Origin: Janthinobacterium rivuli
GTDB lineage: Bacteria > Pseudomonadota > Gammaproteobacteria > Burkholderiales > Burkholderiaceae_D
DNA: 64,000 bases
NCBI RefSeq assembly: GCF_009208735.1
Contig: NZ_WFLJ01000013.1
Location: forward strand, 142,481 to 206,480
Reading direction: 5' to 3'
Shown: one piece after another, positions 44,474 through 54,479 of the stretch
Position numbering within the stretch: the stretch's first letter is position 1
Layout: each line of letters begins with the position of its first letter
Notes under the pieces: generated by a model
Told to the model about the DNA's origin: nothing
Databases searched by the model: none
The model's input: only the letters and a program-made list of their open reading frames with translations
Position numbers and translations under genes: made by a program

Positions 44474-46672
44474 ATGAAATTCACGACACCGGCCACCACC
44501 AATCCCATCGACCAGCTGAAAATCGTCGGCCGTCCCACGGACCGCATCGACGGCCCTCTGAAAACCACGGGCACGGCGCCGTACGCGTATGAACAGAACA
44601 AGGCCGCGCCGCACGCCGCCTATGGCCACGTCGTCGGCGCGGCCATCGCCAAAGGGCGCATCGCCTCGCTTGACGCCAGCGCGGCGCGGCGCGCGCCGGG
44701 CGTGCTGGCCGTGGTGACGGCGGCATCGGTTGGCAAGCTGGGCAAGGGCAAGATGAACACGGCCCATCTGCTCGCTGGCCCGGACATTGAACATTACCAC
44801 CAGGCCATCGCGCTGGTGGTGGCGGAAACGTTTGAGCAAGCCCGCTCGGCCGCGCAGTTGCTCGACGTCAAGTATGTCGAGCAGCAGGGCGCCTTCGACC
44901 TGGCCAAGGCCAAGGGCGGCGCCACCAAACCGAAGGATGGCAAGCCCGATAGCAAGACGGGCAACTTCGCCGGCGCCTTTGCCGCCGCCCCCGTGCGGCT
45001 GGACGCCACCTACACGACGCCTGACCAGTCGCACGCCATGATGGAGCCGCATGCCTCGATCGCCGCCTGGGAGGGTGATAAATTGACGGTGTGGACGGCG
45101 AACCAGATGGTGGACTGGGGCCGCGGCGACCTGGCCCGCACCCTGGGGCTGTCGAAAGACAAGGTGCGCATCGTCTCGCCCTACATCGGCGGCGGTTTCG
45201 GCGGCAAGCTGTTCGTGCGCGCGGAAGCCTTGCTGGCGGCCCTGGGCGCGCGCGCGGCGCAGCGCCCCGTCAAGGTCGCCCTGACGCGGCCCTTGATGTT
45301 CAACAACACGACGCACCGGCCCGCCACCATCCAGCGTCTGCGCCTCGGCGCCACGCGCGACGGCAAGATCACGGCCATCGGCCATGAATCGTGGTCGGGC
45401 GATTTGAAAGGCGGTCAGCCGGAAACGGCCGTGATGCAGACGCGGCTGCTGTATGCGGGGCCGAACCGCATGACGGCCATGCGCCTGGCCGTGCTTGATT
45501 TGCCGGAGGGTAACGCCATGCGCGCGCCGGGCGAGGCGCCGGGCCTGATGGCGCTGGAAATCGCCATGGACGAGATGGCGGAAAAGCTCAACATGGACCC
45601 CATCGTTTTCCGCATCCTCAACGACACGAAAGTGGACCCGGAAAAACCGGGCCGGCCGTTTTCCCAGCGCCGCCTGATCGACTGCCTGCGCACGGGCGCC
45701 GTGGAATTCGGCTGGAAGGAGCGGCAAAGCCAGCCTGGCATGCGGCGCGACGGCCGCTGGCTGGTGGGCATGGGCGTGGCGGCCGCGTTCCGCAACAATC
45801 TCGTCATGCAGTCGGCCGCCCGCGTGCGCCTGGACGCCAACGGCATCGTGACCGTGGAGACGGACATGACGGACATCGGCACGGGCAGCTACACCATCAT
45901 CGCCCAGACGGCGGCGGAAATGCTGGGCGTGACCTTGAAGCGTGTCGTCGTGCGCCTGGGCGATTCCGATTTTCCCGTCTCGGCCGGTTCGGGCGGGCAG
46001 TGGGGCGGCAACAGCTCGACGGCTGGCGTCTATGCGGCGTGCGTGCGCCTGCGCCAGGCCATCGCCGCCAAGCTGGGCTTTGATGAGAAAGAGGCGCGCT
46101 TTTCCGATGGGCAGGTGAGCCAGGGCGAGCGCAGCGTGCCGCTCGCTGCCGCCGCCTACCATGGCGACGTCGTCGCGGAAGACCACATGGAATACGGCGA
46201 CCTCGATAAAAAATTCCAGCAATCGACGTTCGGCGCCCATTTCGTGGAAGTGGGCGTGGACGGCGACACGGGCGAAGTGCGCGTGCGCCGCATGCTGGCC
46301 GTGTGCGCGGCCGGCCGCATCCTGAACCCGAAAGCGGCGCGCAGCCAGGTGATCGGCGCCATGACCATGGGCGTGGGCGCGGCCCTGATGGAAGAACTGG
46401 TGGTCGACCGGCGCCGCGGCTACTTCGTCAACCACGACCTGGCCGGCTATGAAGTGCCCGTGCACGCCGACATCCCGCACCAGGACGTCATTTTTCTGGA
46501 TGAAACGGACCCCATGTCCTCGCCCATGAAAGCCAAAGGCGTGGGCGAGCTGGGCATCTGCGGCGTGGCGGCGGCCATTGCCAATGCCGTCTACAACGCC
46601 ACCGGTGTGAGGGTGCGCGACTATCCGCTGACCCTCGACAAGCTGCTGCGGGGGCTGCCCGAGGTTGTCTAG
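44474..46672 (+). CDS. paoC: Aldehyde oxidoreductase molybdenum subunit (PaoC)
   Basis: A 732-residue catalytic subunit. The N-terminal a/b hammerhead (GRPTDRIDGPLKTTGTAPYA) and the molybdopterin-binding domains (GGGFGGKLF, GSGGQWGGNS) are complete. KGVGELGICG contains the catalytic base Glu692, at the same position I recall for Escherichia coli PaoC. The enzyme should bind molybdopterin cytosine dinucleotide and act on aromatic and aliphatic aldehydes in the periplasm. The usual maturation partner paoD (XdhC-like) does not follow; the next gene is a sensor. Confidence 0.92.
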   Translation: MKFTTPATTNPIDQLKIVGRPTDRIDGPLKTTGTAPYAYEQNKAAPHAAYGHVVGAAIAKGRIASLDASAARRAPGVLAVVTAASVGKLGKGKMNTAHLLAGPDIEHYHQAIALVVAETFEQARSAAQLLDVKYVEQQGAFDLAKAKGGATKPKDGKPDSKTGNFAGAFAAAPVRLDATYTTPDQSHAMMEPHASIAAWEGDKLTVWTANQMVDWGRGDLARTLGLSKDKVRIVSPYIGGGFGGKLFVRAEALLAALGARAAQRPVKVALTRPLMFNNTTHRPATIQRLRLGATRDGKITAIGHESWSGDLKGGQPETAVMQTRLLYAGPNRMTAMRLAVLDLPEGNAMRAPGEAPGLMALEIAMDEMAEKLNMDPIVFRILNDTKVDPEKPGRPFSQRRLIDCLRTGAVEFGWKERQSQPGMRRDGRWLVGMGVAAAFRNNLVMQSAARVRLDANGIVTVETDMTDIGTGSYTIIAQTAAEMLGVTLKRVVVRLGDSDFPVSAGSGGQWGGNSSTAGVYAACVRLRQAIAAKLGFDEKEARFSDGQVSQGERSVPLAAAAYHGDVVAEDHMEYGDLDKKFQQSTFGAHFVEVGVDGDTGEVRVRRMLAVCAAGRILNPKAARSQVIGAMTMGVGAALMEELVVDRRRGYFVNHDLAGYEVPVHADIPHQDVIFLDETDPMSSPMKAKGVGELGICGVAAAIANAVYNATGVRVRDYPLTLDKLLRGLPEVV

Positions 46673-46794
46673 CACCCTTGCGCCGCCGCGCGCGTGACAA
46701 AGCGTGTATTTTTGGTAATTTTCAAGTGCTATGCTCGGAACGCAGGTTGCGTGGCCAATTCCCTGTCCGCAAGGCCATGCCGCCAGGAGAATGC

Positions 46795-48432
46795 ATGAAC
46801 AGCTCACCAACGCCGCCGCGGATACTGATCGTCGATGACGAGCTGGCGCATGTGCGCGCGCTGTGCGACACCTTGCGCGGCCAGGCGTATGACACGACGG
46901 GGCTCGCCTCGGGTGAGGCGGCGCTGTCCCTGCTGGCCGTCGAATCGTTCGACCTGCTGCTGGTCGACCTGATGATGCCGGGCATGAACGGCATCGCCGT
47001 GGTGGAAGCGGCGCGCAAGATCGATCCCGAGCTGGCTTGCATCATCATGACGGGCGAAGGCACGATCGCCTCGGCCGTGCAGGCCATGCAGGCGGGCGCG
47101 CTCGATTATGTCGTCAAGCCGTTCAAGGTGTCGGGCATCCTGCTGATCCTGGCGCGGGCGCTGGAAACGCGCCAGTTGCGCATCGCCAATGCGCGCCTGG
47201 AACTGCTGCTGCGCCAGCACACGGCCGAACTCGACGCCATGAACAAGGATTTGCAGCTGGCGCGCGAAGTGGCCGAGCGGGCGAACCAGGAAAAGACCAA
47301 TTTCCTCTCCAGCATGAGCCACGAACTGCGCACGCCGCTCAACGCCATCCTGGGCTTTTCGCAGATGCTGACGTCCGATTCCATCCCTTCTACGGCGCTG
47401 GAAAGGAAAACCTTTGCCTCGCACATCTTCGGCGCCGGCCGGCATTTGCTGACCCTGATCAACGATATCCTCGATATCGCCAGGATCGAGTCGGGCAATA
47501 TGTCGCTGTCGATGGAGCCCGTGGAACTGGCCGGCATCTACCACGAATGCTGGCAAATGATGGAACCGCTGGCGCGCAAGCGCGGCATCACCTTGACCTT
47601 CGTCGAGGCGGTCGGCCTGCATGTGTTGGCCGACCGCACGCGCCTCAAGCAGGTGCTGATCAACCTGCTGTCGAACGCCGTCAAGTACAACCGCGAACAG
47701 GGCGAGATCCACGTCGATTGCCAGCCGGTCGATGCGCGCCGGCTGCGCCTGTCCGTGCGCGACACGGGCGCCGGGCTGAGCGCCGCGCAACTCGAGGCGC
47801 TGTTCCAGCCCTTCAACCGCCTGGGACGCGATGCGCGCGACGAGGAGGGCACGGGCTTGGGACTGGTGGTCAGCAAGCGCCTGGCCGAAGCCATGCAGGC
47901 CAGGCTGGGCGTGGCCAGCACCCCCGGGCGCGGCAGCACCTTCTGGCTCGACATCGCCAGTTGCCCGGCGCGCCAGCCGCCGCAGGACATTGCGCGCCTG
48001 CCCGCCATCGTCCGGCCCGCCGAGCCGATAGCGTTGCCGGAGCGCAAGACGCTGCTGTACGTGGAAGACAATCCCCTGAACGTGACCCTGGTGGCGGGCC
48101 TGATCCATTTTCGCCCCGATCTCGACCTGTTGTCGGCCGGCGACGGCCAGACGGGCCTGGACCTGGCGCGCCGCCACCTGCCGCAGCTGATACTGATGGA
48201 TATCGACCTGCCCGACATCAGCGGCACGCAGGTCATGCAGCTGCTGCGCGCCGATGCCCGCACCGCGCATATTCCCGTCATCGCCCTGACGGCCGTGGCC
48301 GGGCCCGGCGATATCCGCCAGGGGCTGGCGGCCGGCTTTTACCGCTATCTCACCAAGCCGGTCGACGTGGCGGCGTTTTCCGAGGCCATCAACAGCGCGC
48401 TGGAGTCGGCCACGGCGCAGTGCAGCGCATGA
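46795..48432 (+). CDS. Hybrid sensor kinase REC-HisKA-HATPase-REC
   Basis: A 545-residue cytoplasmic protein without membrane helices. The first receiver (residues 8-125) has Asp58 in LLLVDLMMPGMNG. A coiled-coil linker (about 130-168) leads to HisKA with FLSSMSHELRTPLNAILGFS (His176), then the ATPase with GTGLGL (352-357). A second receiver (420-540) has Asp469 in LILMDIDLP. AGGAGA before ATG 46795 fixes the start. The stop overlaps the SBP start by ATGA. Together with the SBP and second kinase it forms an envelope-to-cytoplasm signalling set. Confidence 0.9.
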   Translation: MNSSPTPPRILIVDDELAHVRALCDTLRGQAYDTTGLASGEAALSLLAVESFDLLLVDLMMPGMNGIAVVEAARKIDPELACIIMTGEGTIASAVQAMQAGALDYVVKPFKVSGILLILARALETRQLRIANARLELLLRQHTAELDAMNKDLQLAREVAERANQEKTNFLSSMSHELRTPLNAILGFSQMLTSDSIPSTALERKTFASHIFGAGRHLLTLINDILDIARIESGNMSLSMEPVELAGIYHECWQMMEPLARKRGITLTFVEAVGLHVLADRTRLKQVLINLLSNAVKYNREQGEIHVDCQPVDARRLRLSVRDTGAGLSAAQLEALFQPFNRLGRDARDEEGTGLGLVVSKRLAEAMQARLGVASTPGRGSTFWLDIASCPARQPPQDIARLPAIVRPAEPIALPERKTLLYVEDNPLNVTLVAGLIHFRPDLDLLSAGDGQTGLDLARRHLPQLILMDIDLPDISGTQVMQLLRADARTAHIPVIALTAVAGPGDIRQGLAAGFYRYLTKPVDVAAFSEAINSALESATAQCSA

Positions 48433-49457
48433 GCGGCCCGGCGCCAGCGCGGCGGGCGGTCTGGCTGGCGGCCGCGCTGCTGCTGGTGGCGCTGGCCGGC
48501 ATCGCCGTGTGGCGCCTCGACCCCCGACCCGCGCCGCCGCCCGGCCCGGTGGAAGAGCTGCGCCTGGCCGTGAATGCGGAATACGTGGGCAGCTGCCCCG
48601 TGCTGGCCGCGCACGGGCAGGGCTATTTCGCGCGCGAGGGCATCGACGCGCTGCTGCAACCGTATTCCTCGGGCAAGGCGTCGCTGGAAGCCGTGCTGCA
48701 GGGCCAGGCCGACCTGGGCACCGTTTCCGACATCCCCGTGGTGCTGGCCAGCCTGCAGAAGCAGTCCGTCGTCATCATCGCCAGCATCTTCGAGGCCGAA
48801 CGCGACCACGGCATCGTGGGGCGCCTGGACCATGGTGTGTCCACGCCCGCCAGCCTGAAGGGCAAGCGCATCGGCGTGACCCTGGGCACCTCCGGCCAGT
48901 TCGCGCTGGACGCCTTCCTGAACCGCCAGAAACTGCTGCCCGCCGAAGTCACCTTGCGCAACTACGCACCGGACCAGCTGGCCGGCGCGCTGGCGCGCGG
49001 CGAGGTCGATGCGGCGGCCGGCTGGGAACCCTTCCTGACGGGCATGACGCACGCCATCGCGGGCAAGGCGGCCATCTTCTATGGCGAGGACGTGTATGCG
49101 GGCCTGTTCAACGTGGCCGGCACGGGCGACTACGTGCGCGCGCACCCGGCGACAATGCGCAAGGTGCTGCACGCGCTGATCGACGGCGCGCGCTTTTGCC
49201 GCGACGACCCCGATGCCGCGCGCGCCCTGTTCGTCAAGGCCTCGGCCAGCGAGGCGGCGCGCCTGCAGGCGGCCTGGCACGGTTATCGGTTTGGCGTCGT
49301 GCTCGACCAGGGCTTGCTGCTGGCGCTGGAAGACGAGGCGCGCTGGGCCATCAAGAACCGGCTGGGCGAGCGCGGCGACATGCCGAACTTCCTCGACGCC
49401 GTCTACCTGGACGGCCTGGAAGCCGTGGCGCCAACGGCCGTGACGGTCATCCATTGA
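48429..49457 (+). CDS. Membrane-anchored NMT1/SsuA-type solute-binding protein
   Basis: A 342-residue protein with an uncleaved-looking hydrophobic helix (about 10-29), placing the ligand-binding domain in the periplasm. SCPVLAAHGQGYFAREGIDA and LGTVSDIPVVLASLQKQSVV are typical of nitrate/taurine/sulfonate and NMT1-like binding proteins. No ABC permease or ATPase gene accompanies it; both neighbours are sensor kinases overlapped or within 10 bases. I infer a sensing role, presenting a small anion or amine to the kinases. The ligand is unknown. Confidence 0.8.
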   Translation: MSGPAPARRAVWLAAALLLVALAGIAVWRLDPRPAPPPGPVEELRLAVNAEYVGSCPVLAAHGQGYFAREGIDALLQPYSSGKASLEAVLQGQADLGTVSDIPVVLASLQKQSVVIIASIFEAERDHGIVGRLDHGVSTPASLKGKRIGVTLGTSGQFALDAFLNRQKLLPAEVTLRNYAPDQLAGALARGEVDAAAGWEPFLTGMTHAIAGKAAIFYGEDVYAGLFNVAGTGDYVRAHPATMRKVLHALIDGARFCRDDPDAARALFVKASASEAARLQAAWHGYRFGVVLDQGLLLALEDEARWAIKNRLGERGDMPNFLDAVYLDGLEAVAPTAVTVIH

Positions 49458-49467
49458 GAGGGCCAGC

Positions 49468-51984
49468 ATGAAAATCGTCACGCGCTTCAAGCTGGCCGAA
49501 CTGTTTTGCGTGGTGCTCGTGGCCATCATCGTCGCCGTGCTGTTCTCCACCACCATGGCGATGCAGCGCGAATTGGCGAAGAACAAGGCGGCGGCCGATA
49601 TCCTGCAAGCCGTCACGTCGCTGCGCTACCTGTCGATCGAATATGCGCTGCACCATGGCGCGCGCACGCGCGCCCAGTGGCAGTTGCGCAGCGAGTCGCT
49701 GTCCACGGGCCTGCTGGCCACGCCCGCCTTCAACGGAGGCGAGGAGCGCAAGCTGCTGCGCGAATTGCAGGGCGACCTGGCCGGCGTGGGCGGGCTGTTC
49801 GAGCTGTTTGTCGCGAATCACCGCGAGCTGGGGCAGGACCTGCAGCGGCGCGAGGTGCTGGGCGAGCTGGAGTCGCGCCTGTCGGGCCAGATCATGGGCA
49901 AGGTGCAGGGCATGATTTCGGATGCGATGCGGCTGTCCGAATTGAGCCGCCAAGGCGTGCTCGATGCGCAGCAGCGGGCCAACGTGGCCGTGATGCTGTT
50001 TGGCGGCATGATCATCGCGCTGGTGGCCGGTTTGATTTACTTCACCATGACGAGCGTCACGGGACCGCTGGAAAAGCTGCGGCAGGGCACCCTGATCGTC
50101 GGCGCCGGCAAGCTCGATTTTGCGCTCGGCGTGCACACCAAGAATGAAATCGGCGACCTGGCGCGCGCCTTCGACGGCATGACGGAAAAGCTGCGGCGCA
50201 CCACCGTCTCGCGCGACGAGCTGGCGCACACGAATGCCGCCCTGGAGACGCAGATCGCCGAACGCCAGCTGGCCGAGCGCAAGGTGCACGAGCAACTCGA
50301 GCGCTTGAACCTGCTGCAGCAGATCACGCGCTCGATCGGCGAGCGGCAGGATTTGCGCAGCATCTTCCAAGTGGTCGTGCGCAGCCTGGAAGAGCAGTTG
50401 CCCATCGATTTCAGCTGCATCTGCCTGTACGAACCGGCGCAGCACGCGCTGCAGGTGACGTGCGTGGGCGTGCGCAGCGAGGCGCTGGCGCAGTCCTTCA
50501 CGATGGGCGAGCAGGCGCACATTCCCATCGACGAGAATGGCCTGTCGAGTTGCGTGCGCGGCAAGCTCGTGTATGAAGCCGACATCGCCCAGGTGGCGTT
50601 TCCGTTTCCGCAGCGGCTGGCGCAAGGGGGGCTGTGCGCCCTCGTCATGGCGCCGCTGCTGGCCGAAAACACGGTCTTCGGCATCCTGATCGTGGCGCGC
50701 CGCGCCGCACACAGCTTTACCAGCGGCGAATGCGAATTCCTCAGCCAGTTGAGCGAGCATGTGGCGCTGGCGGCCAACCAGGCGCAGCTCTACGGCGCGC
50801 TGCAGCGCGCGTATGACGATCTGCGCCAGACCCAGCAGTCCGCAATGCAGCAGGAACGTCTGCGCGCGCTGGGGCAGATGGCCAGCGGCATCGCGCACGA
50901 CATCAATAACGCCATTTCCCCCGTGGCCCTGTACACCGAGTCCTTGCTGGAGACGGAAACCAATCTCAGTCCGCAGGGCCGGCATTGCCTGGAAGTGATC
51001 GAACGCGCCATCGACGACGTGGCCGCCACCGTGGCGCGCATGCGCGAATTCTACCGCCAGCGCGAACCGCAACTGGCGCTGTCGCCCATCAACGCCAACC
51101 TGGTGGTGCGGCAGGTGCTGGACCTGACGCGCGCGCGCTGGAGCGACATGCCGCAGCAGCGCGGCATCGTCATCGCCCTGCGCACGGAGCTGGCGGACGA
51201 GTTGCCCATGTTGCCCGGCAGCGTGGGCGAACTGCGCGAAGCGCTGACGAACCTGATCTTCAACGCCGTCGACGCCATGCCCGAAGGCGGCACATTGAGC
51301 GTGCGCACCAGCTGCGTCGGCGTACCTGGCCAGGCGGCGCGCCAGGTGCGGATCGAGGTGGCCGACACGGGCATCGGCATGGACGAGAATACCCGCCGCC
51401 GCTGCCTGGAACCGTTTTTTACCACCAAGGGCGAGCGGGGCACGGGCCTGGGCCTGGCCATGGTGTACGGCATGATGGAGCGCCATGGCGCCAGCATCGA
51501 CATCGTCACGGCGCCGGGACAGGGCACGGCGGTGCGCATGGCGTTTCCCGCCTGCGCGGAAGGCGAGGGGGAGGAAGCGCCCGACACGGCCCACGCCGTG
51601 CCGCCGCGCCTGCGCATTCTCGTGGTGGACGACGACCCGATGGTGCTCAGGTCGCTGCGCGACATCCTGGAAATCGATGGCCACGACGTGACGTCCGCCG
51701 ATGGCGGCCAGGCCGGCATCGACTGTTTCCAGGCCGCACACGCCAGCCAAGCGCAGTTCGCGGTGGTCATCACGGACCTGGGCATGCCCCACGTGGACGG
51801 GCGCAAGGTGGCCAGCGCCGTGCGCCAGTGTTCGCCGGCCACCCCCATCATCATGCTCACGGGCTGGGGCCAGCGCCTGGCGGCCGACAGCGACTATCCC
51901 GAACACGTCAACTGCGTGCTGGGCAAGCCGCCCCGGCTGAAGGAATTGCGGCGCGCCTTGAACAAGGTTATTGCGACGGGGTAG
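49468..51984 (+). CDS. Hybrid sensor kinase HAMP-GAF-HisKA-HATPase-REC
   Basis: An 838-residue inner-membrane protein. Helices at about 11-30 and 174-194 bracket a periplasmic helical sensor domain. HAMP follows (195-245), then a coiled coil, GAF (about 283-442), HisKA with GIAHDINNAISPVALYT (His477), ATPase with GTGLGLAM (658-665) and a receiver with Asp770 in ITDLGMPHVDG. Its form resembles DctB/NtrB-like kinases. It is the last gene of the set with the SBP, which may feed its periplasmic domain. Confidence 0.9.
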   Translation: MKIVTRFKLAELFCVVLVAIIVAVLFSTTMAMQRELAKNKAAADILQAVTSLRYLSIEYALHHGARTRAQWQLRSESLSTGLLATPAFNGGEERKLLRELQGDLAGVGGLFELFVANHRELGQDLQRREVLGELESRLSGQIMGKVQGMISDAMRLSELSRQGVLDAQQRANVAVMLFGGMIIALVAGLIYFTMTSVTGPLEKLRQGTLIVGAGKLDFALGVHTKNEIGDLARAFDGMTEKLRRTTVSRDELAHTNAALETQIAERQLAERKVHEQLERLNLLQQITRSIGERQDLRSIFQVVVRSLEEQLPIDFSCICLYEPAQHALQVTCVGVRSEALAQSFTMGEQAHIPIDENGLSSCVRGKLVYEADIAQVAFPFPQRLAQGGLCALVMAPLLAENTVFGILIVARRAAHSFTSGECEFLSQLSEHVALAANQAQLYGALQRAYDDLRQTQQSAMQQERLRALGQMASGIAHDINNAISPVALYTESLLETETNLSPQGRHCLEVIERAIDDVAATVARMREFYRQREPQLALSPINANLVVRQVLDLTRARWSDMPQQRGIVIALRTELADELPMLPGSVGELREALTNLIFNAVDAMPEGGTLSVRTSCVGVPGQAARQVRIEVADTGIGMDENTRRRCLEPFFTTKGERGTGLGLAMVYGMMERHGASIDIVTAPGQGTAVRMAFPACAEGEGEEAPDTAHAVPPRLRILVVDDDPMVLRSLRDILEIDGHDVTSADGGQAGIDCFQAAHASQAQFAVVITDLGMPHVDGRKVASAVRQCSPATPIIMLTGWGQRLAADSDYPEHVNCVLGKPPRLKELRRALNKVIATG

Positions 51985-51996
51985 GGCCGCGTCTCG

Positions 51997-54417
51997 TCAG
52001 AACCGGTACGTCAACGTCCCCCGCACGCTGCGCGGCGCGCCATACGTACCTTGCGCATAGGTATTGATGTTGATGTACTTCTTGTCCAGCGCATTCTCCA
52101 CGTTCAGCTGGGCAGTCAGCTGGCGCGACAGCTGGTACGTGGCCATCAGGCTGACCGTGCTGTAGGCTTCCTGCGTCACTCTTTCCTTGCCGTTCGGCCC
52201 TTCGTCGTCAAAGTAGAACTTGCTTTGCCAGTTGACGCCGCCGCCCACGGTGAGGCCGGGCTTGACTTTCCATGTGGTGAACAATCGGGCCGTCGAGCGC
52301 GGAGACAGGGTGTTGATGTCCTGCTGTTCGCGGTCCCTGGCGCGGAAGTGGCTGGCGCTGGCCGTCACGTTCCAGCCCGGCGCCAGGCGGCCCGACAATT
52401 CCCCCTCGATGCCGCGGCTGGTGGCGCCGCGCGCCGCATAGTACGCTTGCGTGGTGGTGCCGGGGACGCGGCGCGCGCCGTCCGGCTGGGCCAGCTTATC
52501 CTGCTTGATCTCAAAGATGCCAATGGAAGCGTTGGCCCGGCCCTCGGCCAGTTCTCCCTTCAAGCCCACTTCCAGGCTTTGCCCCGTCAGCGGGTCCAGC
52601 CAGGCACCCGCGCGGTCCTGGTTTTCCTGCGGGCGGAAGATGTCCGTGTAGCTGGCATACGCCGAATACGTGTCGTTGAGGTTCACCACCACGCCCGCGT
52701 AGGGCACGAACTTGCTCTTGGCGAAGGCAAAGCGGGCGCTGCCGTCAAAGCCGATGCGGTCCTTGTCCCAGCGGCTCAAGCGTCCGCCGAGTATCAATTT
52801 GGTGCTGTCGGCCAGATTCAGGCGCGCGGCGCCATACGCGCCATACTGCTTGGTCGTGTATTGCTCCGACAGCACGGGTTCGCCCCAGGCCGGCTGCGGG
52901 TAGCTGCCATCCCAGGCGAGGAAATTGCCGATCGGTTCAGGGTCGAGCGCTTCCTTGACCTTGAATTCGGCGTGTTGCAGCGTGTAATTGGCCCCGACGA
53001 TGACTTCATGCTGGCGTCCGCCCAGGGTAAATGGGCCGGACAGCTTCACGTCGGCGCTGCTCTGGTCGCGCGCGCCGATGTAGCGGTTCGGATAGCCGAG
53101 CATGCCCAGGCCCGTGATGCGGTCCGGCCGCTCGGCCAGGAACACCAGCGGCGTGTCTTCCGTGTGCTTGCTGTACATGGCTTGCGCCTGCGCTTTCCAG
53201 CCCTGGCCCAGCGCGTGTTCCAGGGTGGCGTGCACATTCGTCTGTTCCGTGGCCCAGGCGGCCCAGCGGGGCGCCGTCGTGACGGAACGGTCGAAGTCGG
53301 TGCGCGTGCCGTCGCTGTACCACAGGGGGAAGCCGCCCCAGTTGCTGCCTTTCGGATCGTTCTTCTGGTAGCTGGCGCCCAGCATGGCCACGGTGCCGGG
53401 CGCCAGGTCCGCTTCGACCGTGGCGTAGGCGAGCTGGCGCTGGTTCGAATAGCCATTGGTAAACGACTTGCGGTCCTGCCAGGCGCCCGCCACCCGGCCG
53501 CGCACGGAGCCGTCCCCGTTCAGCGGTGCGGCCAGGTCGAGCGTGCCCCGGTAATCGCTCCACGAGCCGGCCGCCAGCGACCATTGCCCTTCGAATTGCC
53601 TGGCGCTGGCACGCTTGCGTACCAGGTTGATCGAGGCGGACGGGTAGCCGGCGCCCGTCAGCAAGCCCGTGGCGCCGCGCGTCACTTCCACGCGGTCATA
53701 GATCAGAGAATCCATTTCCGACTCGCCGCCCGAATACTGCACCTTGTACGTGGTGGGCACGCCGTCGTACTGGAAATTGTCGACGTCGAAGCCGCGCGCG
53801 GAAAAGGTGCTGCGTTCCGTGTCGAACTGGTTGACGGCGATGCCGGGCGTGTTGCGCAGCACGTCGCGCACCGTCAGCAAGTCCTGGTCGTCCATGCGCT
53901 GACGCGTGATGACGCTGACCGATTGCGGCGTCTCGCGCAGCGACAGCACCAGTCCCGTGGCGCTGGCCGTGGCCGGCGTCGTGTATGAGCCCGTGCCTTC
54001 CGTGCTGGTGCTGCGTTCGGCCGTGGCGCGCACGGCGATGCCGGGCAGGGTGGCCGCGTCAGCCGCCGAGGGCAGCTTGCGCACGGCGTAGTGGCCACCG
54101 CCCTGGTCGATGGCGACCAGGCCGCTGCCGTCCAGCAGGCGGGCAAAGCCGTCGGCCACCTGGTAGTCGCCGTTCAAGCCGCGGCTGTGCAAGCCCGCAT
54201 ACAGGCTGGCGGCGCCGGAAATGCTGACCCCGGCGTCGGCCGCAAACGCGGACAGGGCCGCGCCGAGGGGGCCGGGCGCCACCTGGTAGTGGCGCGCGGG
54301 CGCCTGCTGCGGGTGCTGCCGGGCGGATGCGGGCGCGGCCAGGGCCAGGCTGCCCAGCAGGGCCAGGGTGATGCTGGTGTGGCGGTAGTGCTTCATTGCT
54401 TGTTTCCCTTCGTTCAT
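51997..54417 (-). CDS. TonB-dependent siderophore receptor with STN domain
   Basis: An 806-residue outer-membrane protein. After a signal peptide (ending about residue 33, PASA) comes an STN signalling domain (about 41-115), a plug with LRETPQSVSVITRQRMDDQD, and a C-terminal 22-strand barrel ending TLTYRF, the terminal aromatic needed for assembly. It fits the FpvA/FoxA class that imports ferric siderophores and signals through FecR. Starts at ATG 54417 (AGGA upstream) or 54396 (AAGGGAAA upstream) are both plausible. The fecR gene lies 62 bases before it. Confidence 0.92.
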   Translation of the reverse strand: MNEGKQAMKHYRHTSITLALLGSLALAAPASARQHPQQAPARHYQVAPGPLGAALSAFAADAGVSISGAASLYAGLHSRGLNGDYQVADGFARLLDGSGLVAIDQGGGHYAVRKLPSAADAATLPGIAVRATAERSTSTEGTGSYTTPATASATGLVLSLRETPQSVSVITRQRMDDQDLLTVRDVLRNTPGIAVNQFDTERSTFSARGFDVDNFQYDGVPTTYKVQYSGGESEMDSLIYDRVEVTRGATGLLTGAGYPSASINLVRKRASARQFEGQWSLAAGSWSDYRGTLDLAAPLNGDGSVRGRVAGAWQDRKSFTNGYSNQRQLAYATVEADLAPGTVAMLGASYQKNDPKGSNWGGFPLWYSDGTRTDFDRSVTTAPRWAAWATEQTNVHATLEHALGQGWKAQAQAMYSKHTEDTPLVFLAERPDRITGLGMLGYPNRYIGARDQSSADVKLSGPFTLGGRQHEVIVGANYTLQHAEFKVKEALDPEPIGNFLAWDGSYPQPAWGEPVLSEQYTTKQYGAYGAARLNLADSTKLILGGRLSRWDKDRIGFDGSARFAFAKSKFVPYAGVVVNLNDTYSAYASYTDIFRPQENQDRAGAWLDPLTGQSLEVGLKGELAEGRANASIGIFEIKQDKLAQPDGARRVPGTTTQAYYAARGATSRGIEGELSGRLAPGWNVTASASHFRARDREQQDINTLSPRSTARLFTTWKVKPGLTVGGGVNWQSKFYFDDEGPNGKERVTQEAYSTVSLMATYQLSRQLTAQLNVENALDKKYININTYAQGTYGAPRSVRGTLTYRF

Positions 54418-54479
54418 GTGTTGGTCCTGTGTGGATTGACGGGGTACATGGCGGAAAGGGACATTTTTCTTTAAATTTT

